Shown: positions 1 to 5,593, counted from the stretch's first letter. The stretch is 5,593 nt of DNA from JAUIBE01 sp035267185 (GCA_035267185.1 DATFLY010000113.1:1-5593), one strand, 5' to 3'. Made by a program: numbers and translations. Notes: generated from the letters alone by a model not told the origin.

Positions 1-162
1 ATGACCGAGATGAATGCTAAACCATGGACTGAAGAACGATTTAAACGATGGTATCCAAAAAAGGGGCCGGATACATTTAACCCAAAAAATGTATCCGGCC
101 CCACTTTTCCGGGGATCCGCTTGGTAAAGATTCCCGCTTCGAGGAAACGTTATGGGCGATAA
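1..162 (+). CDS. Unidentified reading frame at the window edge, interrupted by a palindrome
   Basis: An open frame of 53 codons runs from the first base (an ATG that may be internal to a longer gene) to a TAA at 160-162. The first 19 residues (MTEMNAKPWTEERFKRWYP) look like ordinary protein. The next stretch, reading KKGPDTFNPKNVSGPTFP, is simply the translation of the palindrome at 63-102, so the natural C-terminus has probably been replaced. A second open frame, in phase with base 111 and ending at a TAA at 204-206, contains SRFEETLWAIRIDVESQMAV and could be the displaced tail of the same or another gene. I do not recognise either part. No ribosome binding site can be judged because the upstream DNA is missing. 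It may be a gene remnant or non-coding. Confidence 0.2.
   Translation: MTEMNAKPWTEERFKRWYPKKGPDTFNPKNVSGPTFPGIRLVKIPASRKRYGR
57..102 (-). terminator. Rho-independent terminator of the LytTR regulator gene
   Basis: Read on the minus strand, the 16-bp GC-capped stem (102 to 63) ends in GGCCCC and is followed directly by six T's (62 to 57). This is the classic intrinsic terminator layout, about 100 bases beyond the regulator stop at 203. On the plus strand the stem is followed by ACTTTT, so weaker termination is possible in that direction too. The mobile-repeat-like palindrome may simply have been co-opted for this role. Confidence 0.65.
63..102. repeat. Perfect 16-bp palindromic repeat unit (REP/MITE-like)
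   Basis: Bases 63-78 (GGGGCCGGATACATTT) are exactly complementary to bases 87-102, with an 8-base loop, AACCCAAA. A-rich sequence flanks the left arm and T-rich sequence lies just beyond the right arm. The GGGGCC(A/G)GATAC...GTATC(C/T)GGCCCC pattern resembles the short palindromes that I recall being dispersed in gammaproteobacterial genomes and linked to Y1/REP-associated tyrosine transposases. That family link comes from memory and was not checked. Only one copy is present in this window. Confidence 0.7.
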
Positions 163-202
163 GAATTGATGTCGAATCACAAATGGCCGTGATGGAGAAA
201 AA

Positions 203-1672
203 CTAAGCCGCAAGTATCCCGCGAACCTCAGCTACACGATACCGGCTGACAGGAACATCGTCCGCCCCGTTCATCTCAAGCCAGTATTTGCTGCCCGGAG
301 CTGAGCGCAATGCCCTGATGTAAGCCTTGTTAACGGCATAGGACCGGTGAACACGGACAAATCCCGGCGGCGGCTCGAGCAAAATTTTGCCCAGCGGCAA
401 CTGATGAAGGAGGCTGCTGCCGTCCGCCTTCATGATGGTTGTGAAGTTTCCCTCGGCCTTGAGGTAAACCGCATCTTCGGGCGACACGAATATTTCCCTG
501 CCCTTTGATTTGACAACCAGGCGTCCCGGCTGCGTTTCTGCCGGCTCAGGTTCGGGTTTTTCCACGTATACCCAGAACCAGGCACTGGCCAGAAAGATGA
601 TCGAGGCAATGAAGATGTAGGAATCCAGAAATAATCCGATCGACCAGGCAAACGACACCACGCATGCCAGCCAGAAAAGCGGCAAAGTCGAGAGAAAGGT
701 GACTTCCTTTTTCAGGAAAAACCACAAGTGGATGGCGGCCGGGGCCGCTGCAAGAGAGAGGAAATTAAGTGCGATCTGGCGGTCACCACCCAGCCCCACG
801 TAGCCGGTGACAACCCCGAGGATAATGGCTGCCAGCAGGACATACCTGACCCAGGGTTGTTTGTGCAGACTGAAGCAAATGAAATTGAGGGTCAGTCCCG
901 CACAGACCAGGCTGGCCCACATGAAAAACCCGCGAAACCCATGGAAATTGTAACTGTAATTCACCAGCGCCCGCGATACTTCTGAGGCCAGGCTTAACAG
1001 GATAAACAGTCCGAAAACACCCAGCCCCGAATAAAGCCGGCTTCCGGTGCTGAATCCGATTCGCAGGCTCTGCACGATCAGGATCAGCAGGCCGCTCATC
1101 AACAGGATCGGTACCGCGTAGTAGCGCAACAGTCTTCGATCATCCACCCGGTAGGGCGCCAGCGCAAGAATATGAATGATGCGGACCGCCTGGTCGATGG
1201 CATATTGTGTCGAGATGCGCATCCGCAGTTCGTGCCTGCCGGGCTCTAGCAACTCTGCGGGAATCAAGGTGATTGAATCAATGGTTCCGGGGATTTCGCT
1301 TTCCCGGTCTGCACCGACCTGACCCTTTTCACCAACGAGTACACCGTCCCAGGTGAGTTCGGCTGAGAAAGGCCCGGCAACATTCAACCCGATCGGTTCC
1401 TGCCACCAGGGATCATCGCTGATCTCGATGAAAACCCGCAGCTCCTGGATTTCATCGGACTTTCCGATTTGCAAAACACGGCCGCTTGCCCAGGTACCAT
1501 CCGGCTGTCGAATCTCCACGTCACTGCCAATCCAGTAAAACGTCTCCAGCACGGTACTTTTGTGCGCGGCAAACATCCCTGCGAACAGCAAAACTGCCAT
1601 TGTTGCTACAAAACGCCAAACGCCCGTCCAGGATACCGCTCCGCGCTGTTGATCTGATTCTGAGCCGTTCAT
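203..1672 (-). CDS. Membrane-embedded LytTR-family transcriptional regulator with periplasmic sensor
   Basis: This 489-residue protein is probably a one-component sensor and regulator. A first membrane helix (about 21-37) is followed by a roughly 140-residue, beta-rich extracytoplasmic region (38-180). Seven further helices follow, at about 184-203, 213-236, 248-268, 275-293, 298-320, 327-349 and 351-371. A proline/glutamate linker (EKPEPEPAETQPG) leads to a C-terminal LytTR DNA-binding domain (about 385-487). LytTR hallmarks are VYLKAEGNFTTI (402-413), FVRVHRSYAVN (438-448) and PVSRYRVAEVR (474-484). Eight helices place both termini in the cytoplasm, as needed for DNA binding. The layout (sensor, 7TM, output) matches 7TMR-DISM-type receptors, though I cannot assign the sensor domain firmly. 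There is no response-receiver domain and no kinase partner in view. ATG at 1670-1672 is preceded by AGGGA with 4 bases of spacing. The gene diverges from the LACTB-like hydrolase, a plausible target. The LytTR call is firm; the ligand is unknown. Confidence 0.9.
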   Translation of the reverse strand: MNGSESDQQRGAVSWTGVWRFVATMAVLLFAGMFAAHKSTVLETFYWIGSDVEIRQPDGTWASGRVLQIGKSDEIQELRVFIEISDDPWWQEPIGLNVAGPFSAELTWDGVLVGEKGQVGADRESEIPGTIDSITLIPAELLEPGRHELRMRISTQYAIDQAVRIIHILALAPYRVDDRRLLRYYAVPILLMSGLLILIVQSLRIGFSTGSRLYSGLGVFGLFILLSLASEVSRALVNYSYNFHGFRGFFMWASLVCAGLTLNFICFSLHKQPWVRYVLLAAIILGVVTGYVGLGGDRQIALNFLSLAAAPAAIHLWFFLKKEVTFLSTLPLFWLACVVSFAWSIGLFLDSYIFIASIIFLASAWFWVYVEKPEPEPAETQPGRLVVKSKGREIFVSPEDAVYLKAEGNFTTIMKADGSSLLHQLPLGKILLEPPPGFVRVHRSYAVNKAYIRALRSAPGSKYWLEMNGADDVPVSRYRVAEVRGILAA

Positions 1673-1690
1673 GGAGTCCCTGAGCGATTG

Positions 1691-1711
1691 GGCATTCTTT
1701 TATTGAACGCC
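1691..1711. promoter_or_regulatory. Imperfect dyad overlapping the hydrolase promoter (candidate operator)
   Basis: GGCATTC (1691-1697) and GAACGCC (1705-1711) form an inverted repeat with one mismatch in seven and a 7-base AT-rich centre (TTTTATT). It covers the proposed -35 element (1703-1708) of the rightward promoter, where a bound protein would block or recruit RNA polymerase. Arms this short can arise by chance. Confidence 0.3.
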
Positions 1712-1731
1712 TAAAAATGGCCGGAAATAAT
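1703..1731 (+). promoter_or_regulatory. Putative sigma70 promoter of the LACTB-like hydrolase
   Basis: TTGAAC (1703-1708) and AATAAT (1726-1731) are separated by exactly 17 bases, matching the sigma70 consensus at 4/6 and 5/6 positions. Transcription would start near 1738 and give a 5' leader of about 65 bases before the GTG at 1803. Confidence 0.45.
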
Positions 1732-1741
1732 GCAGGCATCG

Positions 1742-1770
1742 AGTTTAGACCCAGCGATTTGGGACATCAA
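1742..1770 (-). promoter_or_regulatory. Putative promoter of the LytTR regulator gene
   Basis: On the minus strand TTGATG (1770-1765) and TAAACT (1747-1742) are 17 bases apart, each matching sigma70 consensus at 4/6. The start would fall near 1735. This promoter points into the rightward hydrolase promoter at 1703-1731, so the two would interfere with each other. The match is modest. Confidence 0.3.
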
Positions 1771-1788
1771 CAAAGCGCCAGTGGCGCC

Positions 1789-1794
1789 AGGGAG
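1789..1794 (+). promoter_or_regulatory. Ribosome binding site that fixes the GTG start of the hydrolase
   Basis: AGGGAG lies 8 bases before the GTG at 1803-1805 and supports that non-ATG start. A small hairpin, GCGCC-AGT-GGCGC (1775-1787), ends just before it and might slightly affect access to the site. Confidence 0.6.
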
Positions 1795-1802
1795 AAACCA
1801 CC

Positions 1803-3032
1803 GTGACCAGCAAAGTAAAACGAACCCTCAAGATCATCGGCTTGCTTGCCGCAATCGTCGCGGTGTATGTCGGCGCGGCTGCCTGGTACATCTGGAAATG
1901 GGAAAAACCCCATCTGCCGTTGCCGGCGGCTCACCTGGAACATTCTGACAAGCAGGTTTACGTTGAGAACCATGTCGACCTGGCTGATGCCGCCAACCAC
2001 GCCATGGTCAAACTCGCGAGGCAACTTGAGACGGTGTCCCTGTCAGGCGCACTTGCCCTTGATGGCGACCTGGTCTGGGCCGGCTCGATTGGACTTGCCG
2101 ATGTTGAACAACAAATTCCGGCAAGCATCGAGAGCCGTTACCGGATTGGAAGTGTTTCCAAGTCACTCACTGCCATCGCACTGGCCAGGATGGTTGAACT
2201 GGGTCTTATTGGCCTGGACGACCAGGTGCAATCACACCTTCCTGACTACCCCCGCTTCGGCGCGCCCATGACAGTGCGCCAACTGGCAGGCCACCTGTCC
2301 GGCATTCGTCATTACGAGATGAACCTGCTGGAATTCCCGCCGCATGATTTCTACCTGGATACACACTTTGACGATGTCATCAGCGCCACTGAGGTTTTCA
2401 AGACAGACAATCTGAAGTTCACACCCGGTCAGGGCTTTCACTACTCCACTTACGGATATACCCTGCTGAGCGCCGTGATGCAGCAGGCGGCTGGTATGCC
2501 ATTTTTGGATCTGATGCAGACGCTGGTCTTCGACCCACTGGACATGAATGCCACCGCTGCGGAACAGCCAGGCAGTGTCGACAACCTGGTTGAATTCTAC
2601 AACTCGGACAACGGGGAATACGGCATCACCCGCGATGTTGACCTGTCGATCAAGTGGGCCGGCGGTGGACTGGTTTCAACCCCGTCAGACCTGGTCACCC
2701 TGGGTGCTGCGCTGTTAAACGACCGATTGATCCAGCCTGCAACCAGGCAGGCGTTTTTTGCCACGCAACCCATGTTCGACGGCTCTGAAAATCCACAGGC
2801 TTATGCACTCGGCTGGCGCCACCATGAAACCATCAACATTCTTGGAGAGGACCAACCCGTGGATGTGGTACACCATGGCGGCACATCGGTGGGCGGTGTG
2901 GCATTCCTTCTGCTGGTGCCCGACCACAATATTTCCATCGCATTCCTTTCCAACGGCGCCGGGGGTGAAACCCGCAGGGAAATACAAATGCTTGCTTACC
3001 GCATAGCGGCAATGGCCATCGCCCAAAAATAG
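1803..3032 (+). CDS. Membrane-anchored serine hydrolase, class C beta-lactamase fold, LACTB-like
   Basis: This 409-residue protein belongs to the beta-lactamase/penicillin-binding-protein-like family (class C, AmpC/EstB/LACTB group). Members act as peptidases, esterases or DD-peptidase-like enzymes more often than as true beta-lactamases. One N-terminal helix (about 10-31), with no clear lipobox or cleavage site, suggests a membrane anchor with the catalytic domain in the periplasm. The catalytic SxxK is S117-V-S-K120 in RIGSVSKSLTA. The second motif is Y214-S-T in HYSTYGYTLL, the YST form that I associate with LACTB rather than the YxN of AmpC. The third is H358-G-G in HHGGTSVGG, equivalent to KTG. 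VRQLAGHLSGIRHY (158-171) is also typical of the LACTB branch. Length is normal for the family and all motifs are intact, so it should be active. The substrate cannot be read from sequence. It is divergent from the LytTR regulator and may be under its control. No T-rich hairpin follows the stop. Confidence 0.9.
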   Translation: MTSKVKRTLKIIGLLAAIVAVYVGAAAWYIWKWEKPHLPLPAAHLEHSDKQVYVENHVDLADAANHAMVKLARQLETVSLSGALALDGDLVWAGSIGLADVEQQIPASIESRYRIGSVSKSLTAIALARMVELGLIGLDDQVQSHLPDYPRFGAPMTVRQLAGHLSGIRHYEMNLLEFPPHDFYLDTHFDDVISATEVFKTDNLKFTPGQGFHYSTYGYTLLSAVMQQAAGMPFLDLMQTLVFDPLDMNATAAEQPGSVDNLVEFYNSDNGEYGITRDVDLSIKWAGGGLVSTPSDLVTLGAALLNDRLIQPATRQAFFATQPMFDGSENPQAYALGWRHHETINILGEDQPVDVVHHGGTSVGGVAFLLLVPDHNISIAFLSNGAGGETRREIQMLAYRIAAMAIAQK

Positions 3033-3165
3033 TGCACAGTACTATCCTGCCCTGAAAATTCTGTCCGACACCCGCTCACCGTCAAGGCAGACCGGGACCA
3101 TGCGAACATCAGTTGAAAGGATTGTTTACTCTGCTCCGTGACACAGGAACGGTTCATGTCGATGT

Positions 3166-3238
3166 AAAAAATGAGGGCGGGTCTGGATATCGATCGGAAA
3201 CATTCAGCAAGGGCTCACGCCCAACAAATATCCCGCCC
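3166..3238 (-). terminator. Probable terminator of the epimerase-like gene
   Basis: On the minus strand, just after the stop at 3243, GGGCGGG (3238-3232) can pair with CCCGCCC (3181-3175). The stem extends through ATAT pairs (3231-3228 with 3190-3187, a 5-base bulge between). The long loop holds a nested hairpin, GGGC-GTGA-GCCC (3222-3211). The outer stem is followed by CTCA and then six T's (3171-3166). The loop is longer than in a textbook terminator. The rest of the 210-base gap from 3033 to 3242 shows nothing I can name. Confidence 0.45.
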
Positions 3239-3242
3239 AAAC

Positions 3243-4367
3243 TCACGACCCCCGACTGGCATGCCAGGCAGCCAGGACCTCGGCTTCCCTCTCGCGACTG
3301 ATGCCAATCTTCAGATTATCCTGCTCTTCCGTCGGGCGGTTTTCGTGCCAGGCCAGCGTGTCTGACGCGATTTCGGCCAATGGTCGGAATGTCAGCCCGG
3401 CAGCAATTGCATGACTGTTGTCGACTGCCGACCGGGGTTCACCAGGCACCCAAATGGGCATGTCGGTATAGGGTTGAACCTCATTATCCCTGAGGAAGCG
3501 CGAGGGCACCCAGGTAAATTTCACCGCGCTGTTCGTCACTGCGCGAACTCCGTACACCATCTCAGCCATGGTAAGTTTCGACGCAGGACCCACACCATTG
3601 AAAATGCCATAGGTAGAATTCTCAGCAAGCTGAACCGTAAATTGCATCAGATCACGCACATCGATGATCTGAACCTGGTCATTGCCGTCACCCGGAACCA
3701 GAACTTCGCCGCCGCGAGCGATCCGGGCCGGCCAGTATGTAAATCGGTCGCTGGGATCGCCCGGGCCAACGATAAAACCCGGCCTTACGATGGTGGATCG
3801 GCCAGGAAAGGCGTCCTCTATTATCTTTTCCGACAACGCTTTGGTCGAACCATAGTCCAACTCCTGCCCCATCTCAAAATCATCTGGTGGCTGCGCGAGT
3901 GGGCTGTTGATGTCTATGGGCGAGCCATCGTAAGGCTCATCCAGATACATGTACCAGCTAATTTCGCCGGCATAGACAGAAATTGAAGAAATAAACACGT
4001 AGTGCTGAACGCTGTCTTTCAGAGCTCGGGTTGACTTTTGCACCCATCTGTAGTCCCGGGCATTGTTGTCCAGCACCACATCCCATTGACGACCTTCGAG
4101 TGCGCTCAGGTCATCATTGCGGTCGCCGACGAGATGTTCCACACCTGGAAATTCAGACTTCGATCGCCCACGCGTGAAAATCGTGACCGAATGTCCACGT
4201 TCCAGCGCATATTGCACGGTAGGTGGCCCGATAAAACCAGTGCCGCCGAGGACAAGGATTTTCAGTCCGCTTCCAGCCGCCCCGGACTGGCCTGCCAGTA
4301 ACGCCTTTGGGCCACCGAGTAAAGCGCTTGTGGCGATAACACCTGACAGGAAATCACGCCTTTGCAT
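3243..4367 (-). CDS. Tat-signal NAD(P)-dependent epimerase/dehydratase-like protein
   Basis: This 374-residue protein is an extended short-chain dehydrogenase/reductase-type Rossmann protein, the group of nucleotide-sugar epimerases and related reductases. It starts MQRRDFLSGVIATSALLGG, a twin-arginine signal with RRDFL followed by a hydrophobic stretch, implying export as a folded protein. The dinucleotide-binding motif GGTGFIG is at 41-47, preceded by KILVL. The catalytic triad is likely Ser128/129 (FISSISVYAG) with Tyr172 and Lys176 in D-Y-G-S-T-K. RPGFIVGPGDPSDRF (195-209) is typical of the family. The longer frame could begin at 4400, but the ATG at 4367 has AGGAGA 6 bases upstream and puts the Tat motif at the very N-terminus, so I chose it. 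The gene has its own promoter and converges on the LACTB-like gene. The substrate is unknown; it could act on a sugar or another periplasmic metabolite, or be a non-catalytic relative. Confidence 0.85.
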   Translation of the reverse strand: MQRRDFLSGVIATSALLGGPKALLAGQSGAAGSGLKILVLGGTGFIGPPTVQYALERGHSVTIFTRGRSKSEFPGVEHLVGDRNDDLSALEGRQWDVVLDNNARDYRWVQKSTRALKDSVQHYVFISSISVYAGEISWYMYLDEPYDGSPIDINSPLAQPPDDFEMGQELDYGSTKALSEKIIEDAFPGRSTIVRPGFIVGPGDPSDRFTYWPARIARGGEVLVPGDGNDQVQIIDVRDLMQFTVQLAENSTYGIFNGVGPASKLTMAEMVYGVRAVTNSAVKFTWVPSRFLRDNEVQPYTDMPIWVPGEPRSAVDNSHAIAAGLTFRPLAEIASDTLAWHENRPTEEQDNLKIGISREREAEVLAAWHASRGS

Positions 4368-4405
4368 TATTTCTCTCCTGATTTTTCCGATTAATACCAA
4401 CTCAT

Positions 4406-4434
4406 TGTATATGCATGAGATTCAACCAATTCAA
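4406..4434 (-). promoter_or_regulatory. Sigma70-type promoter of the epimerase-like gene
   Basis: On the minus strand TTGAAT (4434-4429) and TATACA (4411-4406) are separated by 17 bases, matching 4/6 and 4/6. The region is AT-rich, and an overlapping TACAAT is an alternative -10. The start would be near 4399, about 32 bases before the ATG at 4367. This also argues against translation from 4400. Confidence 0.5.
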
Positions 4435-4656
4435 ACTTCCTGAATGTCTGCAATTTCCCGTGTAAAAAATAATATAGCTTTTTTGGAAAACCGAAACATA
4501 CTACTGCCTGAAATTCAGCTCCGGCAAGCGGGGACAAATGCGATCAATTACCGGGTTGTGTACACCCAAAACAAAATAATCCCAGTTGTTCTACACTTAA
4601 CCAGAGGCGCATTGCGGGGCCCCCAAAACAATTGCACAGACTGACTGGATCACGTC

Positions 4657-4992
4657 ATGACACAAACAAAACCGTCCATTGAAAATGTTCTAAGCAGAAA
4701 GATACTTCGTTACAGTTACGCGGCCGGCGCCGGCGTTTTGGTCTCGCCATTGATACTGGCAGATGGTATCGATTTCGACCCACCAAGCGGCCTTCCGATT
4801 GTTATCGACACGAATGTGACTTCAGTGGATCCGGTGTTGATTGATGTCGAGAGCGATGGGATTGACGACCTGGAGGTTTTCTACGAGACCACCTATGGGG
4901 GTGGATTCGTGATTCGCTCCCTGGACCAGGACGTTGCGATTCAATCCCAGACTGACGTTCAGGCATGCATTGATATCAAACCGTCCGAGTAG
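4657..4992 (+). CDS. Short exported protein, probably truncated at the C-terminus
   Basis: This 111-residue protein has an N-terminal signal-like segment: basic VLSRKILRYS (11-20), then hydrophobic YAAGAGVLVSPLILADG (21-37). A leader of the SRK(I/V)LRYS-AAGA form begins many longer secreted proteins of unknown function. The mature part has an aspartate-rich stretch, IDVESDGIDDLEVFYE (62-77), like the D-G-D-D repeats that open beta-rich domains, possibly metal-binding. Such proteins are usually about twice this length, from memory, and the frame stops at the junction where the opposing methyltransferase also breaks off. Loss of the C-terminal half is therefore likely. The ribosome binding site is poor (GGAT, 6 bases upstream). 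The 256-base region from 4401 to 4656 holds the epimerase promoter and an AT-rich patch, with no convincing gene. I cannot assign a function. Confidence 0.55.
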   Translation: MTQTKPSIENVLSRKILRYSYAAGAGVLVSPLILADGIDFDPPSGLPIVIDTNVTSVDPVLIDVESDGIDDLEVFYETTYGGGFVIRSLDQDVAIQSQTDVQACIDIKPSE

Positions 4993-5281
4993 CTCCCCGA
5001 CTTCCGCGCGGCAAACCGGATTCAGCAAGACGATGTGATCGGGAGGAGTACACCTGCGTTTCCTCATACTCTTTATCCCAATTCTGGGAGTCAGGCACAA
5101 AAACACGGTTAAAAACAAACCCGCATTCCATGCACTGAACGATGTTAAGCGATCCTTTTGGAATCCGTCGCGCCGATTCCGAGTCATCAAACAACCTGAC
5201 GGATTGCACAGGCACGTCGGACAATTCATAAAGAGGTGCCGATAATTGGAGTTGTTGACAAATTGGACAACCTGGCTTCAT
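4976..5281 (-). pseudogene. N-terminal fragment of a zinc-binding class I SAM-dependent methyltransferase
   Basis: The 101-residue frame begins with a zinc-binding domain: Cys5-x2-Cys8 in GCPICQ and Cys50-x2-Cys53 in QCMECGFVFN. Between them is LYELSDVPVQSVRLFDDSE (18-36). Then follows NWDKEYEETQVYSSR (67-81), the linker that in this family precedes the SAM-binding domain (normally D/EExY...SPRF). Family members are about 400 residues, as in C-methyltransferases of deoxysugar pathways and relatives. Here homology appears to stop at residues 81-85, near base 5040. The last residues (ESGLPRGSRGATRTV) look like translation of unrelated DNA, and no SAM motif (GxGxG) follows in any minus-strand frame. 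The start has no ribosome binding site and lies 2 bases after the upstream stop, so translational coupling is likely. It overlaps the opposing short gene by 17 bases. It is most likely a non-functional remnant. Confidence 0.7.
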
Positions 5282-5283
5282 GT

Positions 5284-5593
5284 TTAATTGGTTTGATTCA
5301 GGGGCTGTTTCGGCGCGGGACCGAGAATAAAGGTGTACACGCGATCGGCGCAGCTGACGAACAGCGTTCGGCCGTCCGGGCCGCCCACAGCCACGCGCTG
5401 AGGCTCAGGTGGATAGTAACCCTCGCTCAGCAATTCAGGAAACGTCACCAGGCCAAGCAAGCGGCCGCCGGGTTCGAACACCTGTACACCCGGTCGGCTG
5501 GCCACGTAAAGGTAGCCGGCCTGGTCGATGGCCATGCCGCGTGCATGACTTTCGATGGCTTGAACCCGCTCTTCTCCGTAGTGCCTGTCGCCG
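5284..5593 (-). CDS. C-terminal part of an SMP-30/gluconolactonase-like beta-propeller protein (partial)
   Basis: The frame is open from the window edge to a TAA at 5286-5284 and encodes the last 102 residues. GMAIDQAGYLYVASRPGVQVFEPGGRLLGLVTFPE is a typical propeller blade of the SMP-30/gluconolactonase/LRE family. It is followed by the family's late blade, VAVGGPDGRTLFVSCADRVYTF. Relatives hydrolyse sugar lactones or other esters using a bound metal. In those the first blade usually begins P-D-G-x-x-x-D, with Asp as a metal ligand, whereas here it reads A-R-G-M-A-I-D, so that ligand appears to be missing. It could therefore be a non-catalytic propeller or an NHL-type repeat protein. The gene reads directly into the methyltransferase fragment with a 2-base gap, consistent with one operon. 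The N-terminus lies outside the window. Confidence 0.75.
   Translation of the reverse strand, partial: GDRHYGEERVQAIESHARGMAIDQAGYLYVASRPGVQVFEPGGRLLGLVTFPELLSEGYYPPEPQRVAVGGPDGRTLFVSCADRVYTFILGPAPKQPLNQTN

Larger units (their letters stand above)
1678..1763. promoter_or_regulatory. Pair of direct repeats between the divergent genes (possible regulator sites)
   Basis: Two near-identical blocks lie in the same orientation: CCCTGAGCGATTGGG at 1678-1692 and CCCAGCGATTTGGG at 1750-1763. They share the core AGCGATT(T)GGG, with core starts 70 bases apart. Each is also bounded by CCC and GGG, which gives weak internal symmetry. The left copy overlaps the regulator's ribosome binding site. The right copy lies between the -35 and -10 of the putative regulator promoter. 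LytTR proteins are known to bind pairs of direct repeats, though usually spaced about two helical turns apart, so this assignment is only a candidate. Confidence 0.35.

Noticed and set aside
1803..3032. Calling the serine hydrolase an AmpC resistance beta-lactamase
   Set aside because: It has a membrane anchor, YST instead of YxN, HGG instead of KTG and LACTB-like signatures, so antibiotic resistance is not supported.
3411..3986. A 191-codon plus-strand frame opposite the epimerase-like gene
   Set aside because: It is antisense to a strongly supported protein with intact motifs, and its residues match no family I recognise.
4368..4400. Upstream start of the epimerase-like gene at 4400
   Set aside because: The ATG at 4367 has a strong ribosome binding site and places the Tat motif at the N-terminus. 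The upstream ATG falls at the predicted transcript start.
4444..4644. A 66-codon plus-strand frame in the intergenic region
   Set aside because: No ribosome binding site, AT-rich low-information composition, no recognisable domain, and it sits among promoter sequences.
4822..5229. A 135-codon minus-strand frame spanning the junction
   Set aside because: It overlaps both the methyltransferase fragment in another frame and the opposing short gene, and has no domain. It also does not supply the missing methyltransferase domain.
4976..5593. Integron cassette or attC site as the cause of the small, broken genes
   Set aside because: I found no paired GTTRRRY/RYYYAAC core sites and no imperfect hairpin of the right length around the junction.

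Overview
The window looks like chromosomal DNA from a proteobacterium, most likely a gammaproteobacterium. GC content is moderate and gene spacing is ordinary. Protein clues are a membrane-embedded LytTR regulator, a Tat-exported Rossmann-fold enzyme and a LACTB-like serine hydrolase. No marker gene fixes the taxonomy, so this is an inference. I see no rRNA, tRNA, CRISPR array or complete transposon.

Layout. (1) Bases 1-206 hold the end of an unidentified reading frame crossed by a perfect 16-bp palindrome. On the minus strand the palindrome is followed by six T's, so it can terminate the regulator gene. (2) Bases 203-3032 are a divergent pair: a LytTR regulator with a periplasmic domain and about eight membrane segments (minus), and a membrane-anchored class C beta-lactamase-fold hydrolase of the LACTB type (plus). 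The 130-bp gap between them holds two promoter-like sequences aimed at each other, a direct repeat and a dyad. (3) Bases 3243-4367 (minus) encode a twin-arginine-signal NAD(P)-dependent epimerase/dehydratase-like protein with a good promoter and a probable terminator. (4) Bases 4657-4992 (plus) encode a short secreted protein that appears to be the N-terminal part of a longer one. (5) Bases 4976-5593 (minus) hold the C-terminal end of an SMP-30/gluconolactonase-like propeller. Two bases after its stop begins the zinc-binding N-terminal domain of a class I SAM-dependent methyltransferase, which loses its whole catalytic domain near base 5040.

How the genes may work together. The divergent pair could be a sensor/regulator and its target: the regulator would sense an envelope ligand and control the hydrolase promoter. 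Nothing in sequence proves this. The two incomplete genes facing each other at about 4990-5045 suggest a past deletion or rearrangement that removed both 3' ends. I found no clearly new multi-gene system. The most interesting items are the regulator/hydrolase intergenic region, the palindromic repeat and the broken convergent junction.
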